DNA of 8,203 nucleotides from Oscillospiraceae bacterium (GCA_009788105.1 WQSD01000051.1:1-8203), one strand, 5' to 3'. Shown: positions 1 to 6,650, numbered from the stretch's first letter. Notes: generated from the letters alone by a model not told the origin. Made by a program: numbers and translations.

Positions 1-20
1 AGTTACCGAAACTTTTCCTT

Positions 21-125
21 TGCCCCCTTCGCTCTGCGAGGGGGGATGTCCCGCAGGGACAGGGGGGAGTGCGTATCGCATAGCACTTGTAGAGGCAAAG
101 TTCGCCCGAAAGCCCCCCGTCAGGC
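21..125. repeat. GC-rich palindromic intergenic repeat upstream of hemZ
   Basis: Two hairpins lie side by side. The first has a 10-bp stem (23-32 with 36-45, one G-T pair) and a 3-base loop; the second has TGTCCC (47-52) pairing with GGGACA (56-61) across GCA. Further small inverted pieces (TGCG/CGCA near 70-80) and C/G runs follow up to about 118. There is no credible reading frame. The structure resembles the multicopy intergenic elements found in many Clostridia, but copy number cannot be judged from one window. Some hairpins could also act as a terminator for a gene left of the window, although no T-tract follows them. Confidence 0.55.
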
Positions 126-166
126 TACGCTATCAACAATCAAATTAAATCGCACGGATTAAAACC

Positions 167-1564
167 ATGAAACTAACCCTATCCGGTCCGCTCAGCATCA
201 ATATCGCCCAATCCCTGTGCCAGCTGTACTTTCCCACAGAAAAGTTCGGCAACTCCGCCACGACTGACCCGTCGGCGAGCTTTGACATAGCCGAAGTGGA
301 GGGTGAAATTCGTGCGGTGGTGGGCATTTCCCATGGCGGGAAGAGTGCCACCGCACAGGCGACATTCCCCATCTCCCCCCTATACACCCACAAAGCCAGC
401 GTGCGAATTGCCTCGGGCAAAGCATTCCTCGCCGCCGCGCAGCAGCTGTTTGGCTTTGCGCCCCCGTGGGGGATGCTGACAGGCATTCGCAGTAGCAAGG
501 TAGCCCTTGACCTGCTCGCCCGCACAAGCTGTGAGGGGGAAACTCGGCGGCGACTTGAGGCAGACTACCACGTCACCACCCACAAAGCCGACCTGCTAAT
601 GCAGACTGCCCTCCACGAAATGCAAGTGCTGCACCGCCACGGCGAGGACACCTGCGCCCTGTATGTGTCGGTGCCATTCTGCCCCACGCGGTGCAGTTAT
701 TGCTCCTTCGTGTCCTACGCCACCCCGCGTCTGCTCTCCCTGCTGCCCGAATATTTGGTGCGGCTGGAGGAGGACATTGCTCGCATGGGTGAGGTTATCC
801 GTCGGCGTGGCAAGCGGGTGTCCAGCGTGTACATTGGGGGCGGCACACCGGGGATTTTGACCGCCGAACAGCTTGCTCGCCTGCTACGCTCCATCAGGGC
901 GGTCGCTCCCGATACTGCCGAACTCACCCTTGAGGCGGGGCGACCTGACACCATCACAGCGGAAAAGATGCGCGCTGCACGAGAGGGCGGGGCGACACGG
1001 GTATGCGTAAATCCGCAGAGTACCAACGATGACACCCTGCGGCGTATTGGGCGAAGTCACACCGCCGCCGACTTTTTCCGTGCCATGGAAATCGTCCGCG
1101 AAGCGGGAATTGCCAGCGTGAACGCCGACATAATTGCAGGCTTGCCGGGAGAGGATTCGGCAACATTCCGTCAAACGGTGGCAGATGTGCTGTCCACCCG
1201 CCCCCACAGCGTGACGGTGCATACATTCTGCGTGAAGAAAGCCTCCTATGAAGCGGAGCGTGAGCAAAACCTCCAAGCCGCCGCACAGCAGGTGGCGAAA
1301 TGTGTGGACTATGCGAGGGAAACCCTTGTGGCAGAGGGGCTTATGCCCTACTATATGTACCGCCAGAAAAAGACGGCGGGCAACCTGGAGAACGTGGGGT
1401 TCGCCCTGGCGGGGCATGACTGTGCGTACAACGCCATCATCATGTCAGACGCGCGGGAGATATACGCGGTGGGCGCGGGCGCGGTGACGAAAACCCTTGA
1501 GGACGGCGTGGTCAAACGGCAGTTCATGCCGAAATATCCGTATGAGTATTTGGGAGGAAAGTAG
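167..1564 (+). CDS. hemZ: HemZ-type radical SAM protein (putative coproporphyrinogen III dehydrogenase)
   Basis: A 465-residue cytoplasmic radical SAM enzyme of the HemN/HemZ group, annotated by family as oxygen-independent oxidative decarboxylation of coproporphyrinogen III to protoporphyrinogen IX with S-adenosylmethionine and a 4Fe-4S cluster. Visible marks: an N-terminal region specific to HemZ ending in PPWGMLTGIRSSK (about residues 99-111); the cluster-binding CxxxCxxC as C172, C176 and C179; the SAM-binding glycine motif YIGGGTPG at 222-229; and the LEAGRPDTIT motif that follows in HemZ proteins. It is complete, though at the short end of the family (Bacillus subtilis HemZ is about 500 residues). 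The ATG at 167 has only a weak upstream purine stretch (ACGGA) and no in-frame alternative. The next gene starts directly at its stop. Many fermentative Clostridia carry this gene without a full haem pathway, so the true substrate is uncertain; the family assignment is firm. Confidence 0.9.
   Translation: MKLTLSGPLSINIAQSLCQLYFPTEKFGNSATTDPSASFDIAEVEGEIRAVVGISHGGKSATAQATFPISPLYTHKASVRIASGKAFLAAAQQLFGFAPPWGMLTGIRSSKVALDLLARTSCEGETRRRLEADYHVTTHKADLLMQTALHEMQVLHRHGEDTCALYVSVPFCPTRCSYCSFVSYATPRLLSLLPEYLVRLEEDIARMGEVIRRRGKRVSSVYIGGGTPGILTAEQLARLLRSIRAVAPDTAELTLEAGRPDTITAEKMRAAREGGATRVCVNPQSTNDDTLRRIGRSHTAADFFRAMEIVREAGIASVNADIIAGLPGEDSATFRQTVADVLSTRPHSVTVHTFCVKKASYEAEREQNLQAAAQQVAKCVDYARETLVAEGLMPYYMYRQKKTAGNLENVGFALAGHDCAYNAIIMSDAREIYAVGAGAVTKTLEDGVVKRQFMPKYPYEYLGGK
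1552..1557 (+). promoter_or_regulatory. Ribosome binding site for the gene at 1565, inside hemZ
   Basis: GGGAGG lies 7 bases before the ATG at 1565, within the last codons of hemZ. It supports translation of the next gene from the hemZ message and fixes its start at the base after the hemZ stop. Confidence 0.7.
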
Positions 1565-2269
1565 ATGGAGTTATTTATTAAAAATCTGTGGGGCTATGAT
1601 TGGAGCGGCGGAATTCAAAAATCATATAAATTTACCACGGGGGTATATGCCTTGGTAGGGCAATCAGGTGATGACCCATCGTTAGTAACTACTTACATGG
1701 GACACCCATGCCTTAAAAAACTTCTTTTATTACAAGAATTGCAAAAAGATTATACAGAGTTTTATATTGATGGGAAGGCGGCGTCATTACAAGAGGTTAG
1801 AAGTATTTCTTGCCTTTTGGGTAGATGGAATACAGCGAGCAAAAAATCGGCGCATCACCAAATAACTAAAGCAATAAAAAATGGAACATCAAAATATTCA
1901 TTGGAAGAATATAAAGAATATTTTCTCTTAGACGAGAGAATGTATCGTCCAATACGGTTCTCTGGCAATCAAGGAGACCATGCTTCAATGGCAATTGGTA
2001 TGGCACAGGGAAAGAAAGTGTTTTGTGCACCTTGGCAACCACATTTTTACCCTCATATGTCACCAATGATAATTTCGCTTTATCGAGATGCCATTATAGA
2101 CCATGGGGGGATTTTGTTGTTACCGACAGATAACGCTCTCCTTATCAAAGATTTGGTAGACGACGTTATTGATATGCGCCATCCGTATGAAGATAGGATA
2201 ATGGAGGACATGGGGTTGGGTAACAAATTGAACAATAAAGAAATATTTGAAAGAAACAAACGATTATGA
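1565..2269 (+). CDS. Hypothetical protein, unrecognised family
   Basis: A 234-residue protein of a family I do not recognise. It looks soluble: there is no signal peptide and no membrane segment. The N-terminal third is rich in aromatic residues and glycine (WGYDWSGG near residue 9, VYALVGQSG near 27). The middle is basic, and residues 130-190 hold a Trp/His/Pro-rich stretch (FCAPWQPHFYPHMSP) followed by the hydrophobic GGILLLPTD. The C-terminus is charged. VYALVGQSG recalls the start of a P-loop, but the lysine and Ser/Thr of Walker A are absent, so no nucleotide-binding claim is made. The ATG directly abuts the hemZ stop, with a good Shine-Dalgarno 7 bases upstream, suggesting co-transcription. 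It is clearly AT-richer than hemZ, with different codon choice (many TTA, AAA, ATA), which suggests later acquisition. That it is a real gene is likely from length, RBS and composition. Confidence 0.7.
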   Translation: MELFIKNLWGYDWSGGIQKSYKFTTGVYALVGQSGDDPSLVTTYMGHPCLKKLLLLQELQKDYTEFYIDGKAASLQEVRSISCLLGRWNTASKKSAHHQITKAIKNGTSKYSLEEYKEYFLLDERMYRPIRFSGNQGDHASMAIGMAQGKKVFCAPWQPHFYPHMSPMIISLYRDAIIDHGGILLLPTDNALLIKDLVDDVIDMRHPYEDRIMEDMGLGNKLNNKEIFERNKRL

Positions 2270-2289
2270 AAGCAAAAAAGAGGACAAAC

Positions 2290-2436
2290 ATGACCATCCG
2301 ACCAATGACAATCACAGACTATGACAATTGCTACAGAATCCGCCCCGCCCCTGTTCACGCTACCTCTACCGCCTTCCCTGCCGACTTTTCAACAATGCAC
2401 CTGTTACAACCTATAAGTCTATCAAAACTATCATAG
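2290..2436 (+). pseudogene. 5' remnant of a GNAT N-acetyltransferase gene
   Basis: The frame starts with MTIRPMTITDYDNCYRIR, the usual opening of small GNAT-family acetyltransferases (beta-1 followed by the start of alpha-1), with a purine-rich AGAGGA about 6 bases before the ATG. After about residue 17 the similarity stops. The frame continues for some 30 residues of low-complexity translation and ends at a TAG at 2434-2436, whereas a working GNAT needs about 140-170 residues with a central acetyl-CoA-binding loop. The last 80 bases are antisense to the cysteine-rich gene ending at 2355, so they are not GNAT sequence. The gene was therefore cut by insertion or deletion between about 2340 and 2355. 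No 3' half is seen downstream in the window. A short functional peptide is possible but unlikely. Confidence 0.6.
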
Positions 2437-2552
2437 AAGTAGCTGCCAGCTTCTTTGTCGCAAATCGGACATATGGGCAGACGACATTCTACAAGGCAGG
2501 ACAAGCACCCGTCACAAGTGATTACATCTTTTTTGCAAATTTGGTTTTTCAT
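2355..2552 (-). CDS. Small cysteine-rich (zinc-ribbon-like) protein
   Basis: A 65-residue protein with nine cysteines: C6, C13, C16, C19, C23, C28, C31, C49 and C52. The CxxC pairs at 13/16, 28/31 and 49/52, with CPICDKEA and GCNRCI spaced about 18 residues apart, look like a two-knuckle zinc ribbon; the extra CxxCxxC run at 13-19 could bind a second metal ion. Expression signals are excellent: AAGGAG (2559-2564) lies 6 bases before the ATG, under a perfect sigma-A promoter at 2583-2611. It is divergent from the XRE regulator, and copies of an operator-like repeat overlap its promoter and leader, so it is probably the regulated target of that module. The function is unknown. Metal-dependent DNA binding, an antirepressor role or a protein-interaction role are all possible. 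No membrane segment is present. Confidence 0.75.
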   Translation of the reverse strand: MKNQICKKDVITCDGCLSCLVECRLPICPICDKEAGSYFYDSFDRLIGCNRCIVEKSAGKAVEVA

Positions 2553-2562
2553 AAAATTCTCC

Positions 2563-2672
2563 TTTTAAGGCAAGTTTTATTTATTATATAACATTAAAGG
2601 CAATTTGTCAAGAGTTTTTTCAACATTTTTCTACTTTTAAGGCAATTTTTTTATTTTAATATTTTAAGGAAA
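2563..2672 (+). promoter_or_regulatory. Four direct copies of an operator-like 11-bp element
   Basis: The copies, all in the same orientation, are TTTTAAGGCAA at 2563-2573, ATTAAAGGCAA at 2593-2603, TTTTAAGGCAA at 2635-2645 and TTTTAAGGAAA at 2662-2672. Start-to-start distances are 30, 42 and 27 bases. Copy 1 lies in the leader of the minus-strand gene, copy 2 inside its promoter spacer, copy 3 in the middle of the intergenic region, and copy 4 overlaps the Shine-Dalgarno of the XRE gene. This layout suits an autoregulating XRE repressor that controls both divergent genes. Binding is inferred. AT-rich background makes the TTTTAA part cheap, but the shared GGCAA is not expected by chance three times in 83 bases. 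Confidence 0.65.
2583..2611 (-). promoter_or_regulatory. Consensus sigma-A promoter of the cysteine-rich gene
   Basis: Read on the minus strand: TTGACA (2606-2611), a 17-base spacer (2589-2605), and TATAAT (2583-2588). Both hexamers match consensus perfectly. Transcription would start near 2576, giving a leader of about 25 bases before the ATG at 2552. A copy of the repeated element (2593-2603) fills the spacer, as expected for a promoter that a repressor shuts off. Confidence 0.85.
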
Positions 2673-2674
2673 GG
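2666..2674 (+). promoter_or_regulatory. Ribosome binding site of the XRE regulator
   Basis: AAGGAAAGG ends 6 bases before the ATG at 2681. It overlaps the fourth copy of the operator-like element, so protein bound there could block transcription through the translation start. No convincing plus-strand promoter was found between 2600 and 2660; TAATAT at 2657-2662 is the best -10 candidate but lacks a -35. Confidence 0.65.
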
Positions 2675-2680
2675 TATATT

Positions 2681-3064
2681 ATGCAAAATTTCGCTAAAAG
2701 ATTTCGTCAACTTCGCAAAGAAAAAAGACTTACGCAAGAACAGCTAATCGCCGATTTTAACCAAAAATACAATTATCAATACGCCTCTTCTACTGCGTCA
2801 AAATATGAAACAAGCAAACGCACACCAGAACTTGGTGCGTTGCAAGATTTCGCAAAGTACTTTGAGGTGTCGGTTTCCTATCTTCTTGGGGAATCGGAAA
2901 TTCGCAATGCCGCAGGTGCTCTTGGAGAGGAAAATTTTATTTTTATTGCAGGGAAAAATGGCATACGGCGAAAATATCCTGTGCCCGCTGATAAGGTGGA
3001 AAGATTTAGGCAGCTACTTGAAGCCGGTTTTCCTGAACTTTTACAGGATTTTGACGACAAATAG
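2681..3064 (+). CDS. XRE-family transcriptional regulator (ImmR-like)
   Basis: A 127-residue cytoplasmic DNA-binding protein. An HTH_3/XRE domain spans about residues 5-70: the first helix pair carries RLTQEQL (16-22), the recognition region is SSTASKYETSKRTPEL (36-51), and it closes with FAKYFEVSVSYLLGES (57-72), the typical end of a Cro/C1-type domain. The roughly 55-residue tail (IRRKYPVPADKVERFRQLLEAGFPELL) is amphipathic and may serve in dimerisation or as the site cut by the protease. The ATG has a good RBS. Its 3' end overlaps the next gene, an ImmA-like peptidase, the arrangement of ImmR-ImmA in ICEBs1 and many prophages, where the repressor is inactivated by ImmA proteolysis. Repression of itself and of the divergent cysteine-rich gene is inferred from the repeated element between them. 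Confidence 0.88.
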   Translation: MQNFAKRFRQLRKEKRLTQEQLIADFNQKYNYQYASSTASKYETSKRTPELGALQDFAKYFEVSVSYLLGESEIRNAAGALGEENFIFIAGKNGIRRKYPVPADKVERFRQLLEAGFPELLQDFDDK

Positions 3065-3731
3065 CACTCATGACAATAATTATACCTATTACGGCAGATA
3101 CAAAAACACCCGCGAAGCTGCATGGAGCATAATCCTTGAACATGGCATCACCACTCTGCCCATTCCCGTTACCGGTCTTGCCGTGGCGATGGGAGTTTTT
3201 GTTATTTCTTATGAAAAAGCGGATTCTATAATAGATTTTTGGGGATTTCGCCGTTGGCAAAACTCTTCGGATGCTTTTACCGCCAAAATCGACGGAAAGT
3301 GGTTTGTATTTTTTGACGATACCATTCCTGATTCAGCAATTAGGTTCGCCATTGCTCACGAGCTTGCCCATTATCTTCTCGGACATGAGAAGAAAACGGA
3401 AATTCATCCACAGGAAACGAAACTTGCCTTGGCGGCAAATTCTGCTGTGGTATTCTTGCGAAGCAACACCCCACGAAAGGACTGGTTAGAGTCCGAAGCT
3501 GACACTTTTGCTCGCCGTCTGCTTGCTCCTGCTTGTGTTTTGTGGGCATTAGACATACATCACCCCCAAGACATAGCTGACCTTTGTGGCATTCCTTTGC
3601 GGGAGGCAGTACATCGTGCTAAACGAATGAAAATATTACATGAGCGAAAAAAATTTCTTTCCAGCGATACAGAGCAAAAAGTGTACGCACAGTTTTTACC
3701 GTTCATACATAAACAAAAAGGGAGCATTTAG
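3051..3731 (+). CDS. ImmA/IrrE-family metallopeptidase
   Basis: About 226 residues if started at the TTG at 3051. Family hallmarks are plain: the N-terminal block YKNTREAAWSIILEHGI; the zinc-binding HELAH with H103, E104 and H107, extended as HYLLGH; the third-ligand region WLESEADTFARRLLAP with E147 and E149; and a C-terminal block (IADLCGIPLREAVHRAKRM) typical of clostridial ImmA proteins. Members of this family are site-specific proteases that cut a partner XRE repressor, usually encoded next door as here, and so derepress its targets. The start is a problem: there is no in-frame ATG before the conserved N-terminus, and the nearest ATG (3070) is in another frame and reads only 20 codons. 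TTG at 3051, overlapping the XRE gene by 14 bases, is the best candidate, with a weak AGG nearby and probable translational coupling; a frameshift fusion to the XRE protein is the alternative. All catalytic residues are intact. Confidence 0.85.
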   Translation: MTTNSTHDNNYTYYGRYKNTREAAWSIILEHGITTLPIPVTGLAVAMGVFVISYEKADSIIDFWGFRRWQNSSDAFTAKIDGKWFVFFDDTIPDSAIRFAIAHELAHYLLGHEKKTEIHPQETKLALAANSAVVFLRSNTPRKDWLESEADTFARRLLAPACVLWALDIHHPQDIADLCGIPLREAVHRAKRMKILHERKKFLSSDTEQKVYAQFLPFIHKQKGSI

Positions 3732-3739
3732 CTCCCTTT
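3717..3739. terminator. Bidirectional intrinsic terminator
   Basis: AAAGGGAGC (3717-3725) pairs with GCTCCCTTT (3731-3739) across a 5-base loop. The plus strand continues TTTCGTTTG and the minus strand runs into TTTTTGTTT, so it can stop both the peptidase transcript and the convergent ABC operon. The peptidase stop codon lies across the loop and the start of the 3' arm (3729-3731), and the permease stop is only about 10 bases beyond. Confidence 0.85.
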
Positions 3740-3748
3740 CGTTTGTTC

Positions 3749-5596
3749 TTACTCAGCAGGCATAGCCGCACGTAATTCGTTTAGCCTTGCCGCCGCCCGC
3801 GGGGTTGCACTGGTGATTGGGAATGCACTTTCGTACTCTCGTCCGCTGGACATTCCTCTTGCACGAATAACACCGTAGTGAACAAATCCCTGCTGGTAGC
3901 TGTTTGCGGCAAAGTCACAGCAACACCACCACCCATCAACTCTGTAAACACTTAACCAAACAGAGGCAGGCAGCCCTCTCACCTCTTCACGTAGTATCTC
4001 GTACACTTCGCGGATTTGACTGGATTCTAATGCAGGCAAAAATATTTGCTCTTCTGACTCGTCGCACCAGCGCCACTCGCTGTTCATCCAAAAATGCTCC
4101 GGATTTGCAGGTAGGTTCAAATAAGCATTTTGAAATTCTTCACTTCTTGCCATCGAATCGTGTATGGAATTTCTGTGTGCTGTGATTGGCACAAGTCTGC
4201 GTTGCACATCCCTGCCGTCCACTGTGAATGTCACAAGTACATCATTTCCACGCCACCTGTATCTGCTTTCATTGCCGTAACGATAATGGGACCGCAAATT
4301 TTCATGCCAGCTCCTGCCCCTGTTGCCGATACGATTGGCGGCGGTATATTCATCCAGAGAGGCAACAAGAACGGCTATTAACTCGCTGTCTGTAAGGGAA
4401 ATATCTACTGCTTGCAACTCTGAATACGAAGGCAAGTGTCCCCATCGTTGATTTGGGAAACGGACAGACACAGCCGTCACGTTTTCCGTGGTAATGTTGC
4501 GGTCAAGAATAATGTTGCGTGAAATGGTCATCGCCCCCATGCTACCCACATTCAGCAGAGCAACCACCGCAAGTCCAATCGCCAGTCCACGCCATTCACG
4601 CCCTTTGGGGAAGCGGCGAAGGCTGATGGCTTCGTACACCAAAACGGCAAAAATTGCACCTCCGATTGAGCCTACTACAGTTGCAATTGTTTCTGCCCCG
4701 GTCATGTTCCATGTACCGAAAATCACCGGGAACAAAAATGGAGCAGTTATTGCAAAGGCGATGACTATACGAATAATGCTTTGGGACACCGGGTTTGCTC
4801 CTGCAAAGCCCGCTTGCTCGCTACGCCGCCGCTTAAAGATAAACAACGCTCCGCCAAAATACAATAGTGCAAGGGTGGCGGTGTACAAAATTGACGGCCA
4901 CGGCTGTGTTTGCCAGCTGTTGCCTCCGTGATCAACAAGAGAACTGATGATAATATTCAAGCTGTGATTGCCGAATATACCGAAATTCACTCCGCTGACA
5001 ACCCATACAATTTCCGAGAAAAACAATATTACCAGGGCGAACAATGCTCGTGGCACAAACAAAATCATTGCTGTAAGCATAATTGTTGAGAACGTTGTCC
5101 CTGTAGATGCCATTGCAATAAGGGTCGCCGCCATAACAAGCAACACCGCCGCAGTCAACCCAACAAGATTACGCAAGATGGGATACATGTTTATCATTGA
5201 TATATGGGGACTTGTAGAAAAAATCGCACTTGACAGAAGTGTACTGCCCCAAATTATCGGAACAATCCATGTAAGAATCGCTGTCAGTTTTGACAGGAAA
5301 ATGCTTTCCCGTTTGTGAGGTGCGGCGTGAAAAAAGTCGCTACCTGCACGGTCGTGCAAAAAGCCAAACAAATGAAGGCACATCAAAGGAGCAACTCCTA
5401 AAGCTAAATGGGCAAAAATGCTTACATCAGACCAACCAATAGGAGCATATACTCTAAAGCCGATTTGGGAATTTGCAATGCTGCTTATATGCAGTAAAGG
5501 CAATCCTGTGCTTAAAACTGTCGCAAGAATGGCATATGTAAGACCTATGGGCATTGCTTTTCGCAATCCCGCTTTGTATAATGAAAAATTAAACAT
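3749..5596 (-). CDS. ABC-2-type transporter permease with large C-terminal soluble region
   Basis: A 615-residue membrane protein, the partner of the ATPase encoded just upstream. Roughly nine hydrophobic segments can be placed near residues 17-35, 58-80, 102-126, 144-166, 170-195, 236-254, 274-294, 302-325 and 336-356. The loop HDRAGSDFFHAAPHKRESIFLSKL (residues 81-104) matches the S-D-F-H-x-x-P-x-x-R signature of ABC-2 permeases found beside YtrA-type regulators. Residues 360-615 are hydrophilic, predicted soluble, with many aromatic and charged residues and a WWCCCDF cluster. This resembles the DUF6449-type tail of clostridial permeases, a match made from memory. Start: the ATG shares its A with the ATPase stop (TAATG), with GGAGG (5607-5611) 10 bases upstream, so the two are translationally coupled. 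The substrate is unknown; export of a peptide or envelope-active compound is a guess from family context. Confidence 0.85.
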   Translation of the reverse strand: MFNFSLYKAGLRKAMPIGLTYAILATVLSTGLPLLHISSIANSQIGFRVYAPIGWSDVSIFAHLALGVAPLMCLHLFGFLHDRAGSDFFHAAPHKRESIFLSKLTAILTWIVPIIWGSTLLSSAIFSTSPHISMINMYPILRNLVGLTAAVLLVMAATLIAMASTGTTFSTIMLTAMILFVPRALFALVILFFSEIVWVVSGVNFGIFGNHSLNIIISSLVDHGGNSWQTQPWPSILYTATLALLYFGGALFIFKRRRSEQAGFAGANPVSQSIIRIVIAFAITAPFLFPVIFGTWNMTGAETIATVVGSIGGAIFAVLVYEAISLRRFPKGREWRGLAIGLAVVALLNVGSMGAMTISRNIILDRNITTENVTAVSVRFPNQRWGHLPSYSELQAVDISLTDSELIAVLVASLDEYTAANRIGNRGRSWHENLRSHYRYGNESRYRWRGNDVLVTFTVDGRDVQRRLVPITAHRNSIHDSMARSEEFQNAYLNLPANPEHFWMNSEWRWCDESEEQIFLPALESSQIREVYEILREEVRGLPASVWLSVYRVDGWWCCCDFAANSYQQGFVHYGVIRARGMSSGREYESAFPITSATPRAAARLNELRAAMPAE

Positions 5597-6498
5597 TATT
5601 CAGTTACCTCCAAATCGAAAGCATAGCCAAGGGCTTGCATTTCGTGAATAAATACTTCCTCAAGGGAAAGGGGCAGGATGTCGAGTAGCACCGGGTTCAT
5701 GGCGCGTAGCTTGCTGCCCATTTGCTCTCGGTCGCCACGGACGATAAAGGTGGACACGCTTCCCCGCTTGTTAAAGTCACGCAGCTCCATGTCCTCGAAT
5801 CTGGTGCTGTCGTACTCGTCGCTGAATGCAATTTGCACCTTAAAGCTGGTGGTTTGCAAGTCCTGCACGTCCGACTCAAACACCACGCCGCCCATATGCA
5901 GCAGGGCAAGTTGGTCGCAGGTGTCCTCGAGCTCCCGCAGGCTGTGAGAGGTGAGGATAACTGTGGTTTGCCGCTCGATTACGTCCTCGGCGATAAGGTT
6001 TTTCACCATATTCCGCACAACCGGGTCAAGTCCGTCGAATGTTTCGTCAAAAAAGATGTAGTCTGGGCGGGTGGCAAGTGCGAGAATGGTCGCCGCCTGC
6101 CGCCGCATCCCCTTGGAAAAGCCTCCTGTGGGCTTTTTCGGGTCAAGGTGCAAGCGGGACGCCATTGTGGTGAAGTAGGCGCGGTCGAACTTTGCGTACA
6201 CATTGGCGTACAAGTCTGCCATGCGGTTCATGCTTGCCCCGCCGGGAAAGTACAGGTCGTCCGGCACGAATGTAATTTTCGCTTTGGTTTTAGGGTTTTC
6301 GTAAACCGGCTGTCCGTCCACGGTTATCTCCCCGTTGTCCGGGCGATAAATCCCGGTTATCAGTCGCAGAAAGGTGCTCTTCCCTGCTCCGTTTGACCCG
6401 ATTAGCCCGTAGATACAGCCTTTTGGAATGGTGCAATTCATGTCTTTTACGGCAGCTTTTGTGCCGAATGTTTTTGTTACGTTTTGTGCAACTATCAT
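5596..6498 (-). CDS. ABC transporter ATP-binding protein
   Basis: A 300-residue cytoplasmic ATPase that powers the permease encoded next. Walker A is GSNGAGKST (34-42); the signature is the degenerate FSKGMRRQ (127-134) in place of LSGGQ; Walker B is YIFFDETF with D151 and E152; the D-loop is GLDP (156-159); and the switch histidine is H185 in SHS. The Q-loop position reads FVPDDLYF (77-84), so the usual glutamine is absent, as in some YtrB/EcsA-like ATPases. The last 90 residues form a C-terminal extension of the kind seen in drug and peptide exporters. The start ATG at 6498 has GGAGG (6506-6510) 7 bases upstream. It is second in the operon behind the GntR repressor, separated by a 192-bp repeat-rich gap, and overlaps the permease start by one base. 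Antimicrobial resistance or envelope-stress export is inferred from this context. Confidence 0.93.
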   Translation of the reverse strand: MIVAQNVTKTFGTKAAVKDMNCTIPKGCIYGLIGSNGAGKSTFLRLITGIYRPDNGEITVDGQPVYENPKTKAKITFVPDDLYFPGGASMNRMADLYANVYAKFDRAYFTTMASRLHLDPKKPTGGFSKGMRRQAATILALATRPDYIFFDETFDGLDPVVRNMVKNLIAEDVIERQTTVILTSHSLRELEDTCDQLALLHMGGVVFESDVQDLQTTSFKVQIAFSDEYDSTRFEDMELRDFNKRGSVSTFIVRGDREQMGSKLRAMNPVLLDILPLSLEEVFIHEMQALGYAFDLEVTE

Positions 6499-6530
6499 GT
6501 TGTTTCCTCCGTGTGGAATTTGATTAAGGT

Positions 6531-6633
6531 CGCAGGGCGTTGCCCCGCACCCCGCAAGTTTTTTGAAAAAAACTTGACTAAAAACTTTAATTAAAGTTTT
6601 TGAAGGTGTCGGAAACTTTTTTCAAAAAGTTTC
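6531..6633. repeat. Cluster of inverted repeats between the regulator and the ABC genes
   Basis: Three palindromes stand in a row: CAAGTTTTTT (6555-6564) with AAAAAACTTG (6567-6576); a perfect 22-bp palindrome at 6580-6601; and GAAACTTTTT (6612-6621) with AAAAAGTTTC (6624-6633). All share an AAACTTT/AAAGTTT core. A GC-rich part (6533-6554) has GGGC-GTT-GCCC and C-rich runs. It looks like a mobile intergenic element of the kind seen in many clostridial genomes. In the transcript these hairpins could reduce read-through from the regulator into the ABC genes or shape mRNA decay. No coding sequence is present here. Confidence 0.65.
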
Positions 6634-6650
6634 TGACGATTTTGACCTTT

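Noticed and set aside
1640..1680. Walker A-like VYALVGQSG in the unknown protein
   Set aside because: The essential G-K-S/T is missing and no Walker B can be recognised, so an ATPase call is not supported.
2805..3050. Extended start of the ImmA-like frame, overlapping most of the XRE gene
   Set aside because: This part is the out-of-frame shadow of the XRE coding region and bears no likeness to the ImmA family; conserved sequence starts only after about 3090.
5722..6396. 224-residue plus-strand frame opposite the ATPase gene
   Set aside because: It is antisense to a complete ATPase gene with all motifs, has no RBS, and has unlikely composition.
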